From DASZYF01 sp035545535 (GTDB lineage: Bacteria; Actinomycetota; Actinomycetes; Mycobacteriales; CAJCIY01): a DNA stretch of 46,991 bases. The translations under genes were made by a program, and so were the position numbers. Shown one piece after another: positions 1 to 8,890 of the stretch (position 1 is its first letter; the number at the start of each line of letters is the position of its first letter). The notes beneath the pieces were generated by a model, which made no database searches, was not told the DNA's origin, and saw only the letters and a list, made by a program, of their open reading frames with translations. The DNA is taken from NCBI GenBank assembly GCA_035545535.1, contig DASZYF010000048.1, positions 1 to 46,991 on the forward strand, given 5' to 3'.

Positions 1-143
1 ACCTGAGCTTCCACGAGCTGAAGCCGGTCGTCGTCCACGCCAACGGCACGATCAGCGGAGTCGCGGTCGGCACCTACAAGGTCAACGGGGTCAAGAAGAA
101 GATCACCGTGGCGTGGACGCTCTACCCGAAGTGGCAGGGCTGA
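1..143 (+). CDS. C-terminal fragment of an unidentified protein
   Basis: The reading frame that starts at base 3 is open from the left edge to a TGA at 141-143 and gives about 46 residues rich in Val, Lys and Thr (for example VNGVKKKITVAWTLYPKW). The alternating hydrophobic pattern looks like beta strands of a secreted or immunoglobulin-like domain, but no family can be named from so little. The stop lies 13 bp before the stop of the convergent XPB helicase gene, which supports this frame as the real 3' end of a gene that begins outside the window. Confidence 0.5.
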   Translation, partial: LSFHELKPVVVHANGTISGVAVGTYKVNGVKKKITVAWTLYPKWQG

Positions 144-156
144 GCGACCGCTCGGG

Positions 157-1806
157 TCAGTCGCTCTCGGCGAGGATGTCGTCGGCGTCGACGATGGTGT
201 AGGCGTAGCCCTGCTCGGCGAGGAACCGCTGCCGGTGGGCGGCGTACTCCTGGTCGTTGGTGTCCCGGGACACCACGGCGTAGAAGTGCGCCTGCCGGCC
301 GTCGTGCTTGGGCCGCAGCACCCGGCCGAGCCGCTGGGCCTCCTCCTGCCGGGAGCCGAACGTGCCGCTGACCTGGATGGCGACGCCCGCTTCGGGCAGG
401 TCGATGGACACGTTGGCGACCTTGCTCACCACGAGCACCGGCACCTCGCCGGTGCGGAACTGCTCGAACAGCACCTCGCGCTCGCGGTTGGTGGTGGCGC
501 CCTCGACGATGGGGGCGTCCAGCGCCGCGGCCAGCTGGTGCAGCTGGTCGAGGTAGGCGCCGATGACGAGGACGTGCTCGCCCTCGTGGCGGGCGACGAG
601 CCGCTTGACCACGGCGATCTTGGTGCGCGCGGTGGAGCCCACCTTGTAGCGCTCCTCGGGCTCCGACGTCGCGTAGGCCATGCGCTCGGCGTCGGTGAGC
701 GTGACGCGCACCTCCACGCAGTCGGCCGGCGCGATCCAGCCCTGCGCCTCGATCTCGCGCCACGGCGCGTCGTAGCGCTTGGGGCCGATGAGGGAGAAGA
801 CGTCGCCCTCGCGGCCGTCCTCGCGGATCAGCGTGGCGGTGAGGCCGAGGCGGCGGCGGCTCTGGATGTCGGCGGTCATGCGGAACACCGGCGCGGGGAG
901 CAGGTGCACCTCGTCGTAGACGATGAGGCCCCAGTCCTTCGCGTCGAACAGCTCGAGGTGCAGGTACTCGCCCTTGCGACGCGTCGTCATCACCTGGTAG
1001 GTCGCGATGGTGACCGGCTTGATCTCCTTGCGATCACCGGAGTACTCGCCGATCTCGTTCTCGGTGAGCGAGGTGCGCAGCAGCAGCTCGCGCTTCCACT
1101 GCCGGGCGCTCACCGTGTTGGTGACGAGGATCAGCGTGGTCGTCTTCGACTTCGACATCGCGAGCGCGCCGACGATGGTCTTGCCGGCCCCGCTGGGCAG
1201 CACGACGACACCGCTGCCGCCGTGCCAGAAGCCGTCGGCGGCCTGCTCCTGGTAGTCGCGCGGCGCCCACCCGTCGGTGACGAGCTCGATGGGATGCGCC
1301 TCACCGTCGACGTACCCCGCGAGGTCTTCCGCCGGCCAGCCGAGCTTGAGCAGCGCCTGCTTGAGCGGGCCGCGCTGCATGCCGGGGACGGTGACGGTGG
1401 TCTCGTCGATGACCGGGCCGAGCAGCGGCGCGACCTTCTTCGAGCGGCTGACCTCCAGCAGCACCGCGCGGTCGAGCGCCCTGAGGACGAGGCCGTGCGC
1501 GGGGTCGTCGACCAGCTGCAGCCGGCCGTAGCGGTCCATGGTGTCGGCGACGTCGACGAGCAGCGCGTGGGGGACCGGGTAGCGCGAGTAGCGGTCGAGC
1601 GCGTCGACCACCTGCTCGGCGTCGTGGCCCGCGGCGCGCGCGTTCCACAGCGCCAGCGGCGTGATGCGGTAGGTGTGCACGTGCTCGGGCGCCCGCTCCA
1701 GCTCGGCGAACGGCGCGAGCGCGGCCCGCGCCTCCGCCGCGAGCGGGTGGTCCACCTCGAGCAGGACCGTCTTGTCGCTCTGGACGATCAGCGGTCCGTC
1801 GGGCAC
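157..1806 (-). CDS. xpb: XPB/ERCC3-type DNA repair helicase
   Basis: Superfamily 2 helicase of 549 residues, the size of actinobacterial XPB (Rv0861c type). These are 3'-5' ATP-dependent DNA helicases with a presumed role in repair. Visible motifs: Walker A LPSGAGKT (about 203-210), DEVH (298-301), TAT of motif III (323-325), and motif VI QRLGRVLRP (491-499). The N-terminal 180 residues form the damage-recognition-like domain. The start is a GTG at 1806. It lies 45 bp downstream of the larger helicase-associated gene on the same strand, the arrangement known from mycobacteria and streptomycetes, so the two are probably co-transcribed. Family assignment is firm; the in vivo role is inferred from homologs. 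Confidence 0.95.
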   Translation of the reverse strand: MPDGPLIVQSDKTVLLEVDHPLAAEARAALAPFAELERAPEHVHTYRITPLALWNARAAGHDAEQVVDALDRYSRYPVPHALLVDVADTMDRYGRLQLVDDPAHGLVLRALDRAVLLEVSRSKKVAPLLGPVIDETTVTVPGMQRGPLKQALLKLGWPAEDLAGYVDGEAHPIELVTDGWAPRDYQEQAADGFWHGGSGVVVLPSGAGKTIVGALAMSKSKTTTLILVTNTVSARQWKRELLLRTSLTENEIGEYSGDRKEIKPVTIATYQVMTTRRKGEYLHLELFDAKDWGLIVYDEVHLLPAPVFRMTADIQSRRRLGLTATLIREDGREGDVFSLIGPKRYDAPWREIEAQGWIAPADCVEVRVTLTDAERMAYATSEPEERYKVGSTARTKIAVVKRLVARHEGEHVLVIGAYLDQLHQLAAALDAPIVEGATTNREREVLFEQFRTGEVPVLVVSKVANVSIDLPEAGVAIQVSGTFGSRQEEAQRLGRVLRPKHDGRQAHFYAVVSRDTNDQEYAAHRQRFLAEQGYAYTIVDADDILAESD

Positions 1807-1851
1807 CCCACCATTGTTGCCGACCGGTGCGACAGGCCGTTCAGGGCCTGC

Positions 1852-4170
1852 TCAGCGGATCGGGTTGACGCCCGTGATGCGGTGCACGGCGTAGTTGCGG
1901 GTCTCGCCGGTGGCGTCGTCGTAGGCGGACAGGAACCCGTGGTCGAGCGACGCGGGCTCGACGATGCGCTCGATGCTGCGACCGTTGGTGTCGACGTACC
2001 CGATCCAGACCCGGGTGCCCTCGCGCACCGCCTGCTGCAGCCGGGCGAGCGTGGTCGCCGCGCTGCGATCGTCGGCGCCGGGGCGCGCGAGCGCGACCTT
2101 GTCGCCTTCACGCACCGTGCGCACGATGCGCTCGGCCTGCTCGGGGGAGAGGCCGAGCTCGGTGCGCGTCACCCGCGCGTGCGCGGCGACGCGCCGCACG
2201 GACGCGGACGCGACGAGCGCCAGGCCCTCGGGGCTCTCGGCGACGGGCGCGTAGCCGCTCTCGCGCAGCACCTCGAGCACGCGTGACACCGGTTCCTTGC
2301 TGACGTAGACGGTGGGGGCGAGCCGGCGCAGGCCGAGCGACTGCGTCTTGCGGTGCGACGCGACCTCGGCGAGGAGCGCCGCGTCCTCGGCGCGCAGGTA
2401 GCTGGCCGCGACCCCGACGCGCATCTGGCCGTGCCGTCGGGCGACGTCGCCGATGAGGTAGGACAGCGCCTGCGGCACCGGCGTCTGCGAGTGCGCGGTG
2501 AGGAACTCGAGCAGCTCGTCGGCGGCCCGGCCGGTGTCGAGTGCCCGGCGCACGCTCGCTTCGGTGAAGCGGTAGACGCGGCCGGGTCCGGACGACTCGA
2601 CGTCGGCGGCGAACGCGAGCTCGCGCGCGACCTCGGGCACGAGTGGGCCGGGAGCGACGGCGGTGAGGTCGGGCTGCAGCAGCACCGTCCGGCCCGGCTC
2701 GGGCAGGCGCTTCGCGACCGCACTGGCGGCGGCGTCGAGGTCACCGGCGAGCAACGCGCGGCCGGCGCTCGTCAGCGCACCGCGTCCGGTGATGCCGAGC
2801 AGCGCGGCCTCTTCGAGCGCCCAGCCGATGGTGCGCTCCCGGGCGCGGCCGCCGCGCCGCGGTCGCAGCCATGACAGTCGCGCGATGACGCTGGCGGCGG
2901 TCGGCGCGATGCCGGGGCCCGCGGCGTCGACCGCGACGAGGCTGTCGCGCCGGGCTTCGGCGGCGCCGACGCGGAGCAGCTCGGGACCGAGCGGCGGCAG
3001 CGCGCGGTCCCGGTCGTCGCGCTCGCCGACGAGACCGGGCAGCCGGCCGCTGCGCAGCCACGCGTCGGCGAGCAACGCCCACCGGGGTCCCGGGTCACGG
3101 GCGAGCCAGGTGTCGTAGCCCGGCGTAGGGGCGAAGACGGCGGCCTCGTCGGCCGAGGAGTCCAGAAGCCCTGCGGCATAGGCAGTCTCGATGACCAGCG
3201 CGGCCATGCGCTCGTCGGACTCGAGCAGGCGCGCGGCGCTGCGCAGGTCGCGCACGCCGAGGCCGCCCGCCCGCAGCACGGGGGGCGGATCGGTGCCCCA
3301 CCACTCGAGCAGCACCTCGACGAGGCGCACGACCTCGGAGGCCTGGCCGGCGCCGGCGCTGTCAGCGGCATCGGTGCCGAGGTCGGTGACCTCGTAGTCC
3401 GGCGGCTCGGGGTGGACGGGCCCGAGCGGGTGCTCCCCGCGCAGCACGAGCCCGACCTCGCGCGGCAGCTCGACCGTCGCGTGGTCGACGGCGACGAGCA
3501 GGCCGCGGGCGAGCAGACGGCGCACGGGGGTGTCGGCCTGGTCGAACGGCACGACCGACACCTCCTGCCCGAGCGCGCCCAGCGGGCCGGTGGCCGCGAG
3601 CCGTTCGAGGACGACCCGCTCGTCGTCCGGGAGCCCGGCGACGAGGTCGGGGTCGGTGAGCGCGTCGGAGATCTCGTCGACGCAGTCGTTGCGGTCGGAC
3701 AGCGGGGTCATGCCGAGCGCCGCGGCGATCGCGTGCAGCGTCGGTGTCGCGTAGGCCGTCACCGCCGCGGCGAAGCGACGGCCGAGGCCGGCCGGCCGGG
3801 CACCCACCAGCTCGTGCAGCACGCGCTCCGCGACGAGGCCGTCGTCGGTGCCGTGCACGAGCGCCAGCGCCCGCAGGCGTCCGATCGCCGCGCCGACGGG
3901 CGCGCCGACGATCTCCTCGACCTGCGCGAGCGGTGCGCCGTTCCCGGCGATGAGCAGCCCGTCGAGCACCTCGAGCTCGAAGCGGGTCAACCGCTCGAGC
4001 GCGCGCAGGGCGCTGACGCGCACGCCCGCGCGGGTCGCGAGCACGGCCGTGTCGGCCGGCGACGGGACGGCCAGGTCCGGCCGTTCGAGCAGCAGCGCCG
4101 CGAGGGCGTCGTCGGACAGGCCGCGCAGCCACTCGACCAGCGCGGACCCTCCGGCTCTGGGCTCCGACAT
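1852..4170 (-). CDS. Helicase-associated (XPB/Ssl2-like) domain protein
   Basis: Large 772-residue protein directly upstream of xpb on the same strand. It matches the conserved actinobacterial helicase C-terminal/XPB-Ssl2-like protein (Rv0862c type) found beside XPB. It has no Walker A or DEAD-box motif, so it is not itself a helicase. It is built of repeated alpha-helical winged-helix-like segments (for example RLTRFELEVLDGLLIAGN near 55-72, and ALSYLIGDVARRHGQ further on). The C-terminal 80 residues (VRTVREGDKVALARPG to the end) resemble a WYL-like beta domain: IGYVDTNGRSIERIVEPASL. The function is not established; partnership with XPB is inferred from the conserved gene order. ATG start at 4170. 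Confidence 0.85.
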   Translation of the reverse strand: MSEPRAGGSALVEWLRGLSDDALAALLLERPDLAVPSPADTAVLATRAGVRVSALRALERLTRFELEVLDGLLIAGNGAPLAQVEEIVGAPVGAAIGRLRALALVHGTDDGLVAERVLHELVGARPAGLGRRFAAAVTAYATPTLHAIAAALGMTPLSDRNDCVDEISDALTDPDLVAGLPDDERVVLERLAATGPLGALGQEVSVVPFDQADTPVRRLLARGLLVAVDHATVELPREVGLVLRGEHPLGPVHPEPPDYEVTDLGTDAADSAGAGQASEVVRLVEVLLEWWGTDPPPVLRAGGLGVRDLRSAARLLESDERMAALVIETAYAAGLLDSSADEAAVFAPTPGYDTWLARDPGPRWALLADAWLRSGRLPGLVGERDDRDRALPPLGPELLRVGAAEARRDSLVAVDAAGPGIAPTAASVIARLSWLRPRRGGRARERTIGWALEEAALLGITGRGALTSAGRALLAGDLDAAASAVAKRLPEPGRTVLLQPDLTAVAPGPLVPEVARELAFAADVESSGPGRVYRFTEASVRRALDTGRAADELLEFLTAHSQTPVPQALSYLIGDVARRHGQMRVGVAASYLRAEDAALLAEVASHRKTQSLGLRRLAPTVYVSKEPVSRVLEVLRESGYAPVAESPEGLALVASASVRRVAAHARVTRTELGLSPEQAERIVRTVREGDKVALARPGADDRSAATTLARLQQAVREGTRVWIGYVDTNGRSIERIVEPASLDHGFLSAYDDATGETRNYAVHRITGVNPIR

Positions 4171-4233
4171 AGCCGTCCCACGCTACGGGGGGCGGGTTGC
4201 GGCCACCAATCGCCGCCGACCTACGCTCCTCGT

Positions 4234-5070
4234 GTGCAGGAGGACGCGCTCGGGCAGCGGCTGGCAGCGCTGGACACGGCGCTGCGCGGGCTCGACGGGG
4301 TGGTCGTCGCGTTCAGCGGCGGGGCGGACTCGGCGTTCGTCCTGGCCGCGGCGGTGCGCTCCCTCGGGGCGGACGCGGTGCTGGCCGCCACGGCGGTGAG
4401 CCCGAGCCTGCCGGCGAGCGAGCTCGACGGCGCGGGGGCGTTCGCCGCGTCGCTCGGCGTGCGGCACCGCACGCCGACGACGGACGAGCTCGCCCGCGCC
4501 GGGTACGTGGCCAACGCCGGTGATCGGTGCTTCTTCTGCAAGGCCGAGCTGCTCGACGTGCTGCGCCCGCTGGCCGACGCCGAGGGCATCGCGCACATCG
4601 CGACGGGCACGAACGCCGACGACGTGGTGGCCGGCTTCCGCCCGGGCATCCGCGCGGCCGCCGAGCGGGGCGCGTTGACGCCGCTCGCCGACGCCGGGCT
4701 GACCAAGGCCGACTTGCGCGCGGCGTCGAAGGCCTGGGGGCTCGTGACGTGGGACAAGCCGCAGGCCGCCTGCCTGTCGAGCCGCATCGCCTACGGCGTG
4801 AGCATCACGCCGCACGGCCTCGCCCGGGTCGAGCGCGCCGAGGAGTCTCTGCGGGCCGCGCTCGCCGCGGCGGGCGTGCCGGTGCGCGACCTGCGCGTGC
4901 GCGACCTCGGGGACGACCGCGCGCGGGTCGAGGTCGACCGCGAGCTGGTCGGGGCCGTCGCCGCGCACGTGGGCGCGGTCGAAGGCTTCGCGTCGGTGGA
5001 GGTGGACCCGCGCGGGTTCCGCAGCGGGGCGATGAACGAGCTGCTCGCGCAGCCCGAGGTGTTCCGCTAG
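4234..5070 (+). CDS. larE: LarE-type ATP-dependent sulfur transferase
   Basis: Protein of 278 residues of the LarE family, which makes the nickel-pincer nucleotide cofactor (lactate racemase and relatives) by sulfur transfer to pyridinium-dicarboxylate mononucleotide. The PP-loop SGGADSA is at 28-34. Cys180 lies in the conserved QAACLSSRI stretch, the place of the sacrificial cysteine in the Lactiplantibacillus enzyme. A further pair, Cys99 and Cys102 (RCFFCK), gives three cysteines, the pattern of LarE proteins reported to carry a [4Fe-4S] cluster. The GTG at 4234 is chosen: no ribosome binding site is visible, but a TACGCT -10-like hexamer lies 6 bp before it, so the transcript may be leaderless. 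No larA, larB or larC is in the window. Confidence 0.88.
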   Translation: MQEDALGQRLAALDTALRGLDGVVVAFSGGADSAFVLAAAVRSLGADAVLAATAVSPSLPASELDGAGAFAASLGVRHRTPTTDELARAGYVANAGDRCFFCKAELLDVLRPLADAEGIAHIATGTNADDVVAGFRPGIRAAAERGALTPLADAGLTKADLRAASKAWGLVTWDKPQAACLSSRIAYGVSITPHGLARVERAEESLRAALAAAGVPVRDLRVRDLGDDRARVEVDRELVGAVAAHVGAVEGFASVEVDPRGFRSGAMNELLAQPEVFR

Positions 5071-5075
5071 GCCCG

Positions 5076-5294
5076 TCAGGCCTCCGGAGCGCCCTCGCCC
5101 TTCTGGTGGGCCCCGCGCTCGAGCGCCTCCTGGTACGCCTTGTCGACGCCCGGTGGCGTCGTGAGGCCGTCCGCGGCCTTCATGTCCTGCTCGTCGATCG
5201 GCCCGCCGTCAGCGCCCTTCACCTGCTCGTCGAGCTTCTCGGCGTCGTGTGCGGCCTGGCGGTCGGCGTCGGTGCGGAAGTCGGTGTCGCCCAT
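5076..5294 (-). CDS. Small acidic hypothetical protein
   Basis: A 72-residue, strongly charged protein (many Asp, Glu and Lys) with no membrane segment and no cysteine. It starts with ATG at 5294, and its stop is 5 bp from the end of convergent larE. It is probably soluble and partly disordered. I do not recognise a family with certainty. The compact fit between larE and the cold-shock gene and the coherent hydrophilic composition favour a real gene over a chance frame. Confidence 0.6.
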   Translation of the reverse strand: MGDTDFRTDADRQAAHDAEKLDEQVKGADGGPIDEQDMKAADGLTTPPGVDKAYQEALERGAHQKGEGAPEA

Positions 5295-5400
5295 ATCGAC
5301 CGTGTACCCCGGTGCGGCCCGGCCTTACCCTGTGCGCTGCGCCACGTGCGGCGCAGGCGCCGTCCGGGCGCCCTTCCCCGTCACACCCCAGGAGATCGCT

Positions 5401-5787
5401 GTGCCCACCGGTCGCGTCAAGTTCTACGACGTCGAGAAGGGCTTCGGCTTCGTCGCGTCCGACGAGGGCGGAGACGTGTACGTCCCCAAGAGCGCGCTGC
5501 CCGCCGGTGTCGACGGCCTGGCCTCGGGCGAGAAGATCGAGTTCGGCGTCGTCGACGGCAAGCGCGGCCTGCAGGCCCTGTCCGTGCGCCGCCTCGACCC
5601 GCCGCCCACGGTCGGCGCCACCCGCCGGTCGCCCGACGAGCTGCACGGCCTGGTCGAGGACATGGTCAAGGTGCTCGAGACGACCGTGCAGCGCGACCTG
5701 CGCAACGGCAAGTACCCGGACCGGGCGAAGGCGAAGAAGATCGCCGAGCTGGTGCACGCGGTCGCCCGCGAGCTCGAGACCGTCTGA
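5401..5787 (+). CDS. Cold-shock domain protein with C-terminal extension
   Basis: The GTG start at 5401 follows an AGGAG at good spacing and gives 128 residues. Residues 1-65 are a cold-shock domain: GRVKFYDVEKGFGFV contains the RNP1-like KGFGFV, and DVYVPKSAL replaces the usual DVFVHYSAI of RNP2. A predicted helical tail of about 55 residues follows (DELHGLVEDMVKVLE and on). This is longer than classic CspA (about 67 residues) but matches the long actinobacterial form found beside mqnD/mqnB in Streptomyces (SCO4325 region). Likely a single-stranded nucleic-acid-binding protein; the tail's role is unknown. Confidence 0.9.
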   Translation: MPTGRVKFYDVEKGFGFVASDEGGDVYVPKSALPAGVDGLASGEKIEFGVVDGKRGLQALSVRRLDPPPTVGATRRSPDELHGLVEDMVKVLETTVQRDLRNGKYPDRAKAKKIAELVHAVARELETV

Positions 5788-5812
5788 CCCGTCGGTCCTC
5801 CCGCGGCGCGGC

Positions 5813-6634
5813 TCAGGCGAGCAGCGCCGGGTCGACGGCCGGCACCAGCCCGGCGTCGGCCGCCCGCGTCAGCAGCCCGGCGACGGCCGCCCGGCCGTCC
5901 GCGCCGAGGTCGGCGCTGAAGGCGTTCACGTAGAGCTCGATGTGCTGCCGCTGCACGTCCGGGTCCATCTCCTGCGCGTGCTCGGCGATGTAGGCGGCGA
6001 GCGACGGGTTGTCGGGATCGGCCCAGGCGGCCTCTACCGACGCCCGGATCGTGCGGGCGATCGCGTCGGTGTCGAGCGTGCGCTTCGCGACGATCGCGCC
6101 GAGCGGGATCGCCAGGCCGGTGTCGTCCTCCCACCAGTCGCCGAGGTCCTGCACGGACTCGAGCCCGAATGACGGGTAGGTGAAGCGCGACTCGTGGATG
6201 ACCAGGCCCGCGTCGACCGCGCCGTCGCGCACCGCCGGCATGATGCGGTCGAAGGGCAGGATCTCGATGCGCCCGACACCGCCGCGCGTGGCCGCCCACA
6301 ACCGGAACAGCAGGTACGCGGTGGTCCGGAGGCCGGGCACGGCGACGGTCGCGGTCGCGAGGTCGAGGCGGGTGCCCGGACGGGTGAGCACGAGCGGTCC
6401 GCAGCCGCGGCCCAACGCGCTGCCGCTCGCGAGCAGCCGGTTGTGCTCGAGCAGCCACGGCAGCGCGCCGTAGGAAACCTTGGTGACGTCGGCCTCTCCG
6501 CGTTCGGCGATGCCGTTGAGCACGTCGATGTCGGCGTAGGTCACGTCGATCGGTGGTGCGCCCTCGACGCGTCCGGCGACCCACGCGTGGAACACGAACG
6601 TGTCGTTGGGGCAGGGGGAGAAGGCGACCTTCAC
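5813..6634 (-). CDS. mqnD: 1,4-dihydroxy-6-naphthoate synthase (MqnD)
   Basis: Protein of 273 residues of the MqnA/MqnD periplasmic-binding-fold family. MqnD converts cyclic dehypoxanthine futalosine to 1,4-dihydroxy-6-naphthoate in the futalosine route to menaquinone. The N-terminal FSPCPNDTFVFHAW and the internal LVIHESRFTYP are typical. The GTG start at 6634 is chosen because it overlaps the stop of mqnB by 4 nt (GTGA); the frame stays open upstream but into mqnB. Co-transcription with mqnB and the MFS gene is very likely. mqnA, mqnC and mqnE are not in the window and must lie elsewhere. Confidence 0.95.
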   Translation of the reverse strand: MKVAFSPCPNDTFVFHAWVAGRVEGAPPIDVTYADIDVLNGIAERGEADVTKVSYGALPWLLEHNRLLASGSALGRGCGPLVLTRPGTRLDLATATVAVPGLRTTAYLLFRLWAATRGGVGRIEILPFDRIMPAVRDGAVDAGLVIHESRFTYPSFGLESVQDLGDWWEDDTGLAIPLGAIVAKRTLDTDAIARTIRASVEAAWADPDNPSLAAYIAEHAQEMDPDVQRQHIELYVNAFSADLGADGRAAVAGLLTRAADAGLVPAVDPALLA

Positions 6635-7338
6635 AGCGGCAGCTCGCTCGCGAACACGGCGGCCGATGCGGCGGTCAGCGCTGTCAGCGCAGCGGGCAGC
6701 TCCCACGCCTCGCGGTCGCGGTCACCGACCAGGTTGGAGATCGACCGCAGCTCGAGCGCGGGCACCCCGACCATCGCGGCCGCGCACGCGACCCCGGACC
6801 CCTCCATCGCCTCGGCGACGGCGGTGTGGCGGCCGATGAGCTCGGCGGCCCGGACGTCGGTGCCCGTGAACGTCGCCAGCGTGAGCAGGGTGCCGGTGGC
6901 GACCGGCAGCCCGGTCGTCATGCAGCGCTCGTGCAGAGCCTTGACGGCCGCGGCGGGTGGCACGACCTGCTCGAGCCCGTCGCCGAAGCCGAGGGACGCG
7001 ATGCTCGCGAAGCCGTCGGGTGTCAGCACGCCGAGGTCGGCGAACACGATCGCGTCCGCGACCGCCAGGCCACCGACCACCGCGCCGCCGTCGACGAACG
7101 CGCCCGCGATGCCCGCCGACATGACCGCGTCGTAGTCACCGGCACCGAGGGCGAACCCCGCGGCCGCCGCCGCGGCCGCGGGACCGATGCCGCACGTGAC
7201 GACGTCCACCACGGGGCCCGTCGTGCCCAGCCGCCGCGCGGGCAGCGGCCCGACGTGCACCGGCTCGACCGGGAACGGCGCCGCGAGTGCGGCCGCCTCC
7301 TGGTCGACCGCGCACACGACGAGCAGCCGCTGGCTCAC
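6631..7338 (-). CDS. mqnB: Futalosine hydrolase (MqnB)
   Basis: Protein of 235 residues of the nucleoside phosphorylase/MTA-SAH nucleosidase fold. MqnB cleaves futalosine to dehypoxanthine futalosine plus hypoxanthine. Visible features: N-terminal LLVVCAVDQEAAAL, glycine-rich SAGIAGAF, and EAMEGSGVACAA with the purine-site glutamate region. It starts with GTG at 7338, overlapping the MFS stop by 4 nt, and ends overlapping mqnD by 4 nt, so the three genes are translationally coupled. The immediate mqnD neighbour separates it from an ordinary MTA/SAH nucleosidase. Confidence 0.93.
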   Translation of the reverse strand: MSQRLLVVCAVDQEAAALAAPFPVEPVHVGPLPARRLGTTGPVVDVVTCGIGPAAAAAAAGFALGAGDYDAVMSAGIAGAFVDGGAVVGGLAVADAIVFADLGVLTPDGFASIASLGFGDGLEQVVPPAAAVKALHERCMTTGLPVATGTLLTLATFTGTDVRAAELIGRHTAVAEAMEGSGVACAAAMVGVPALELRSISNLVGDRDREAWELPAALTALTAASAAVFASELPL

Positions 7339-8816
7339 CGGCCGTCCTCGGGGAACGGCAGCACGAGCGTCCCGGCGGGATCGGGGCGGGTGGTCTCGAC
7401 GGCGCCGAGCGTCGCCGGCTCGATGTCCGGCGGAGCGGCGGACCGTCCGGGGGCGTGCGCGATGCGGGCCTGCATGCCGCGCAGCCCGGCGAGCTCCTGC
7501 AGCAGCGCGACCGTCATGCCGACGGCCGCGACGATGAAGCCTTCGCGGCCGCTGAACGGGATGAGCCCGAGCGCACCGCCGGCGACCCACGCGAGCTGCA
7601 GCGCGGTCTCGGACCGCGCGAACGCCGAGCTGCGCGTCTCCTCCGGGGTGTCGCGCTGGATGACCGCGTCGAGCCCGAGCTTGCCGAACGAACCGCCGAA
7701 CGTCGCGACCAGCGCGACGACGAACGCGAGGCCCGTGCTGTAGCTCGTCAGCGCGCCGAGCACGCAGATGCCCGTCGACAGGATCAGACCGATGACCATG
7801 AGCAGCTCGGGGCGGCGCTTGCCGAGCCGGTTGCCGATGAAGATCGCCGTCGACGAGCCGATGACCGCGGCGAGCGCGACCTTCGCGAGCGCACCCTTGC
7901 TCGAGTGCTGGTCGGCGTAGAAGCGGAACGCGAGGAACAGCGACAGGAACCCGACGAGCGCGCGCAGCGGCAGCACCGACCGCAGCGCCGTGGGCAGGCC
8001 GGACAACGAGAACGGGTTGTTGTCGCGGCTCGGCCGGACCGAGAACGCCGCGCGCGCGAAACCCTTCGCCTTCGTCTCCGACGCGTGGTCGACGTGCTTC
8101 GGCAGCTGCCAGGCGAGCAGCGCGGCGGCGACGAAGACGAACAGGTTCAGCCGCAGCAGCCACGTGACGCCGAACAGCGCCTGGATCCCCAGACCGATCG
8201 GTGCGAACACCACACCGCCGAGCGACCCGATGAGCGAGATGCGCGAGTTCGCGCTGACGAGCGTCATGTTCGCCGGCAGCACGCGTGGGGTGACCGCGGC
8301 GCGGGCGACGGAGAACGCGCGCGACAGCATCAGCAGGCCCAGCGCGTACGGGTAGATGGCGAGCGTCTTCGTGTGGCCCGCCAGCAGCCAGCACAGGACG
8401 CCGCGGGCGATGAGCGTGACGCCGAGGGCCACACGCCGGCCGTGGAGGCGGTCGAGGATCGGCCCGATCACCGGGGCGAGCAACGCGAACGGGGCCATGG
8501 TGATGAGCAGGTAGAGGCCGACGTGACCGCGCGCCTGCCCGATCGGCACGTTGAAGAACACCGTGGTCGTCAGCGCCACCGTGACGAGTGCGTCGCCCGC
8601 CGCGTTCGCGGTGCAGAGCTCGATGAGCCCGGCGAGGCCGGACGTCCCCGCCCCGCCGCGCCGGATGAACACCCGGCCGCGCCGCACCGCCTTCGCGGTG
8701 CTGCGCCCGGCCGCCCGGGCGGCCCCGCCGAGCGAGGCCGCGACGCCCGGGAGGTCGAGCTCCTGCTGGACGGACCGGCCCGGGCCCTCGCGCGGAGGCG
8801 GGCTCGGCTCGGTCAC
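7335..8816 (-). CDS. MFS transporter coupled to mqnB-mqnD
   Basis: Integral membrane protein of 493 residues with about 12 hydrophobic segments between residues 60 and 450. It has a long charged N-terminal tail (about 55 residues) and a polar C-terminal tail of about 45. The loop DRLHGRRVALG after the second or third membrane segment resembles the MFS motif A (DRxGRR). The substrate is unknown. It is the first gene of an overlapping operon with mqnB and mqnD, an order also seen in Streptomyces, but a link to menaquinone precursors is only inferred from position. GTG start at 8816, divergent from the DUF3027 gene. Confidence 0.87.
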   Translation of the reverse strand: MTEPSPPPREGPGRSVQQELDLPGVAASLGGAARAAGRSTAKAVRRGRVFIRRGGAGTSGLAGLIELCTANAAGDALVTVALTTTVFFNVPIGQARGHVGLYLLITMAPFALLAPVIGPILDRLHGRRVALGVTLIARGVLCWLLAGHTKTLAIYPYALGLLMLSRAFSVARAAVTPRVLPANMTLVSANSRISLIGSLGGVVFAPIGLGIQALFGVTWLLRLNLFVFVAAALLAWQLPKHVDHASETKAKGFARAAFSVRPSRDNNPFSLSGLPTALRSVLPLRALVGFLSLFLAFRFYADQHSSKGALAKVALAAVIGSSTAIFIGNRLGKRRPELLMVIGLILSTGICVLGALTSYSTGLAFVVALVATFGGSFGKLGLDAVIQRDTPEETRSSAFARSETALQLAWVAGGALGLIPFSGREGFIVAAVGMTVALLQELAGLRGMQARIAHAPGRSAAPPDIEPATLGAVETTRPDPAGTLVLPFPEDGR

Positions 8817-8890
8817 CTGCTCAGTCTCATACGTCCGCGTGACGGAGGGCTCGGCGCACGCGCCGTCGGCGATGCGGGAGGATGTTCGCC

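Noticed and set aside
8882..8890. ATG start for the DUF3027 gene
   Set aside because: The ATG directly abuts the GGGAGG ribosome site; the GTG at 8891 has proper spacing.
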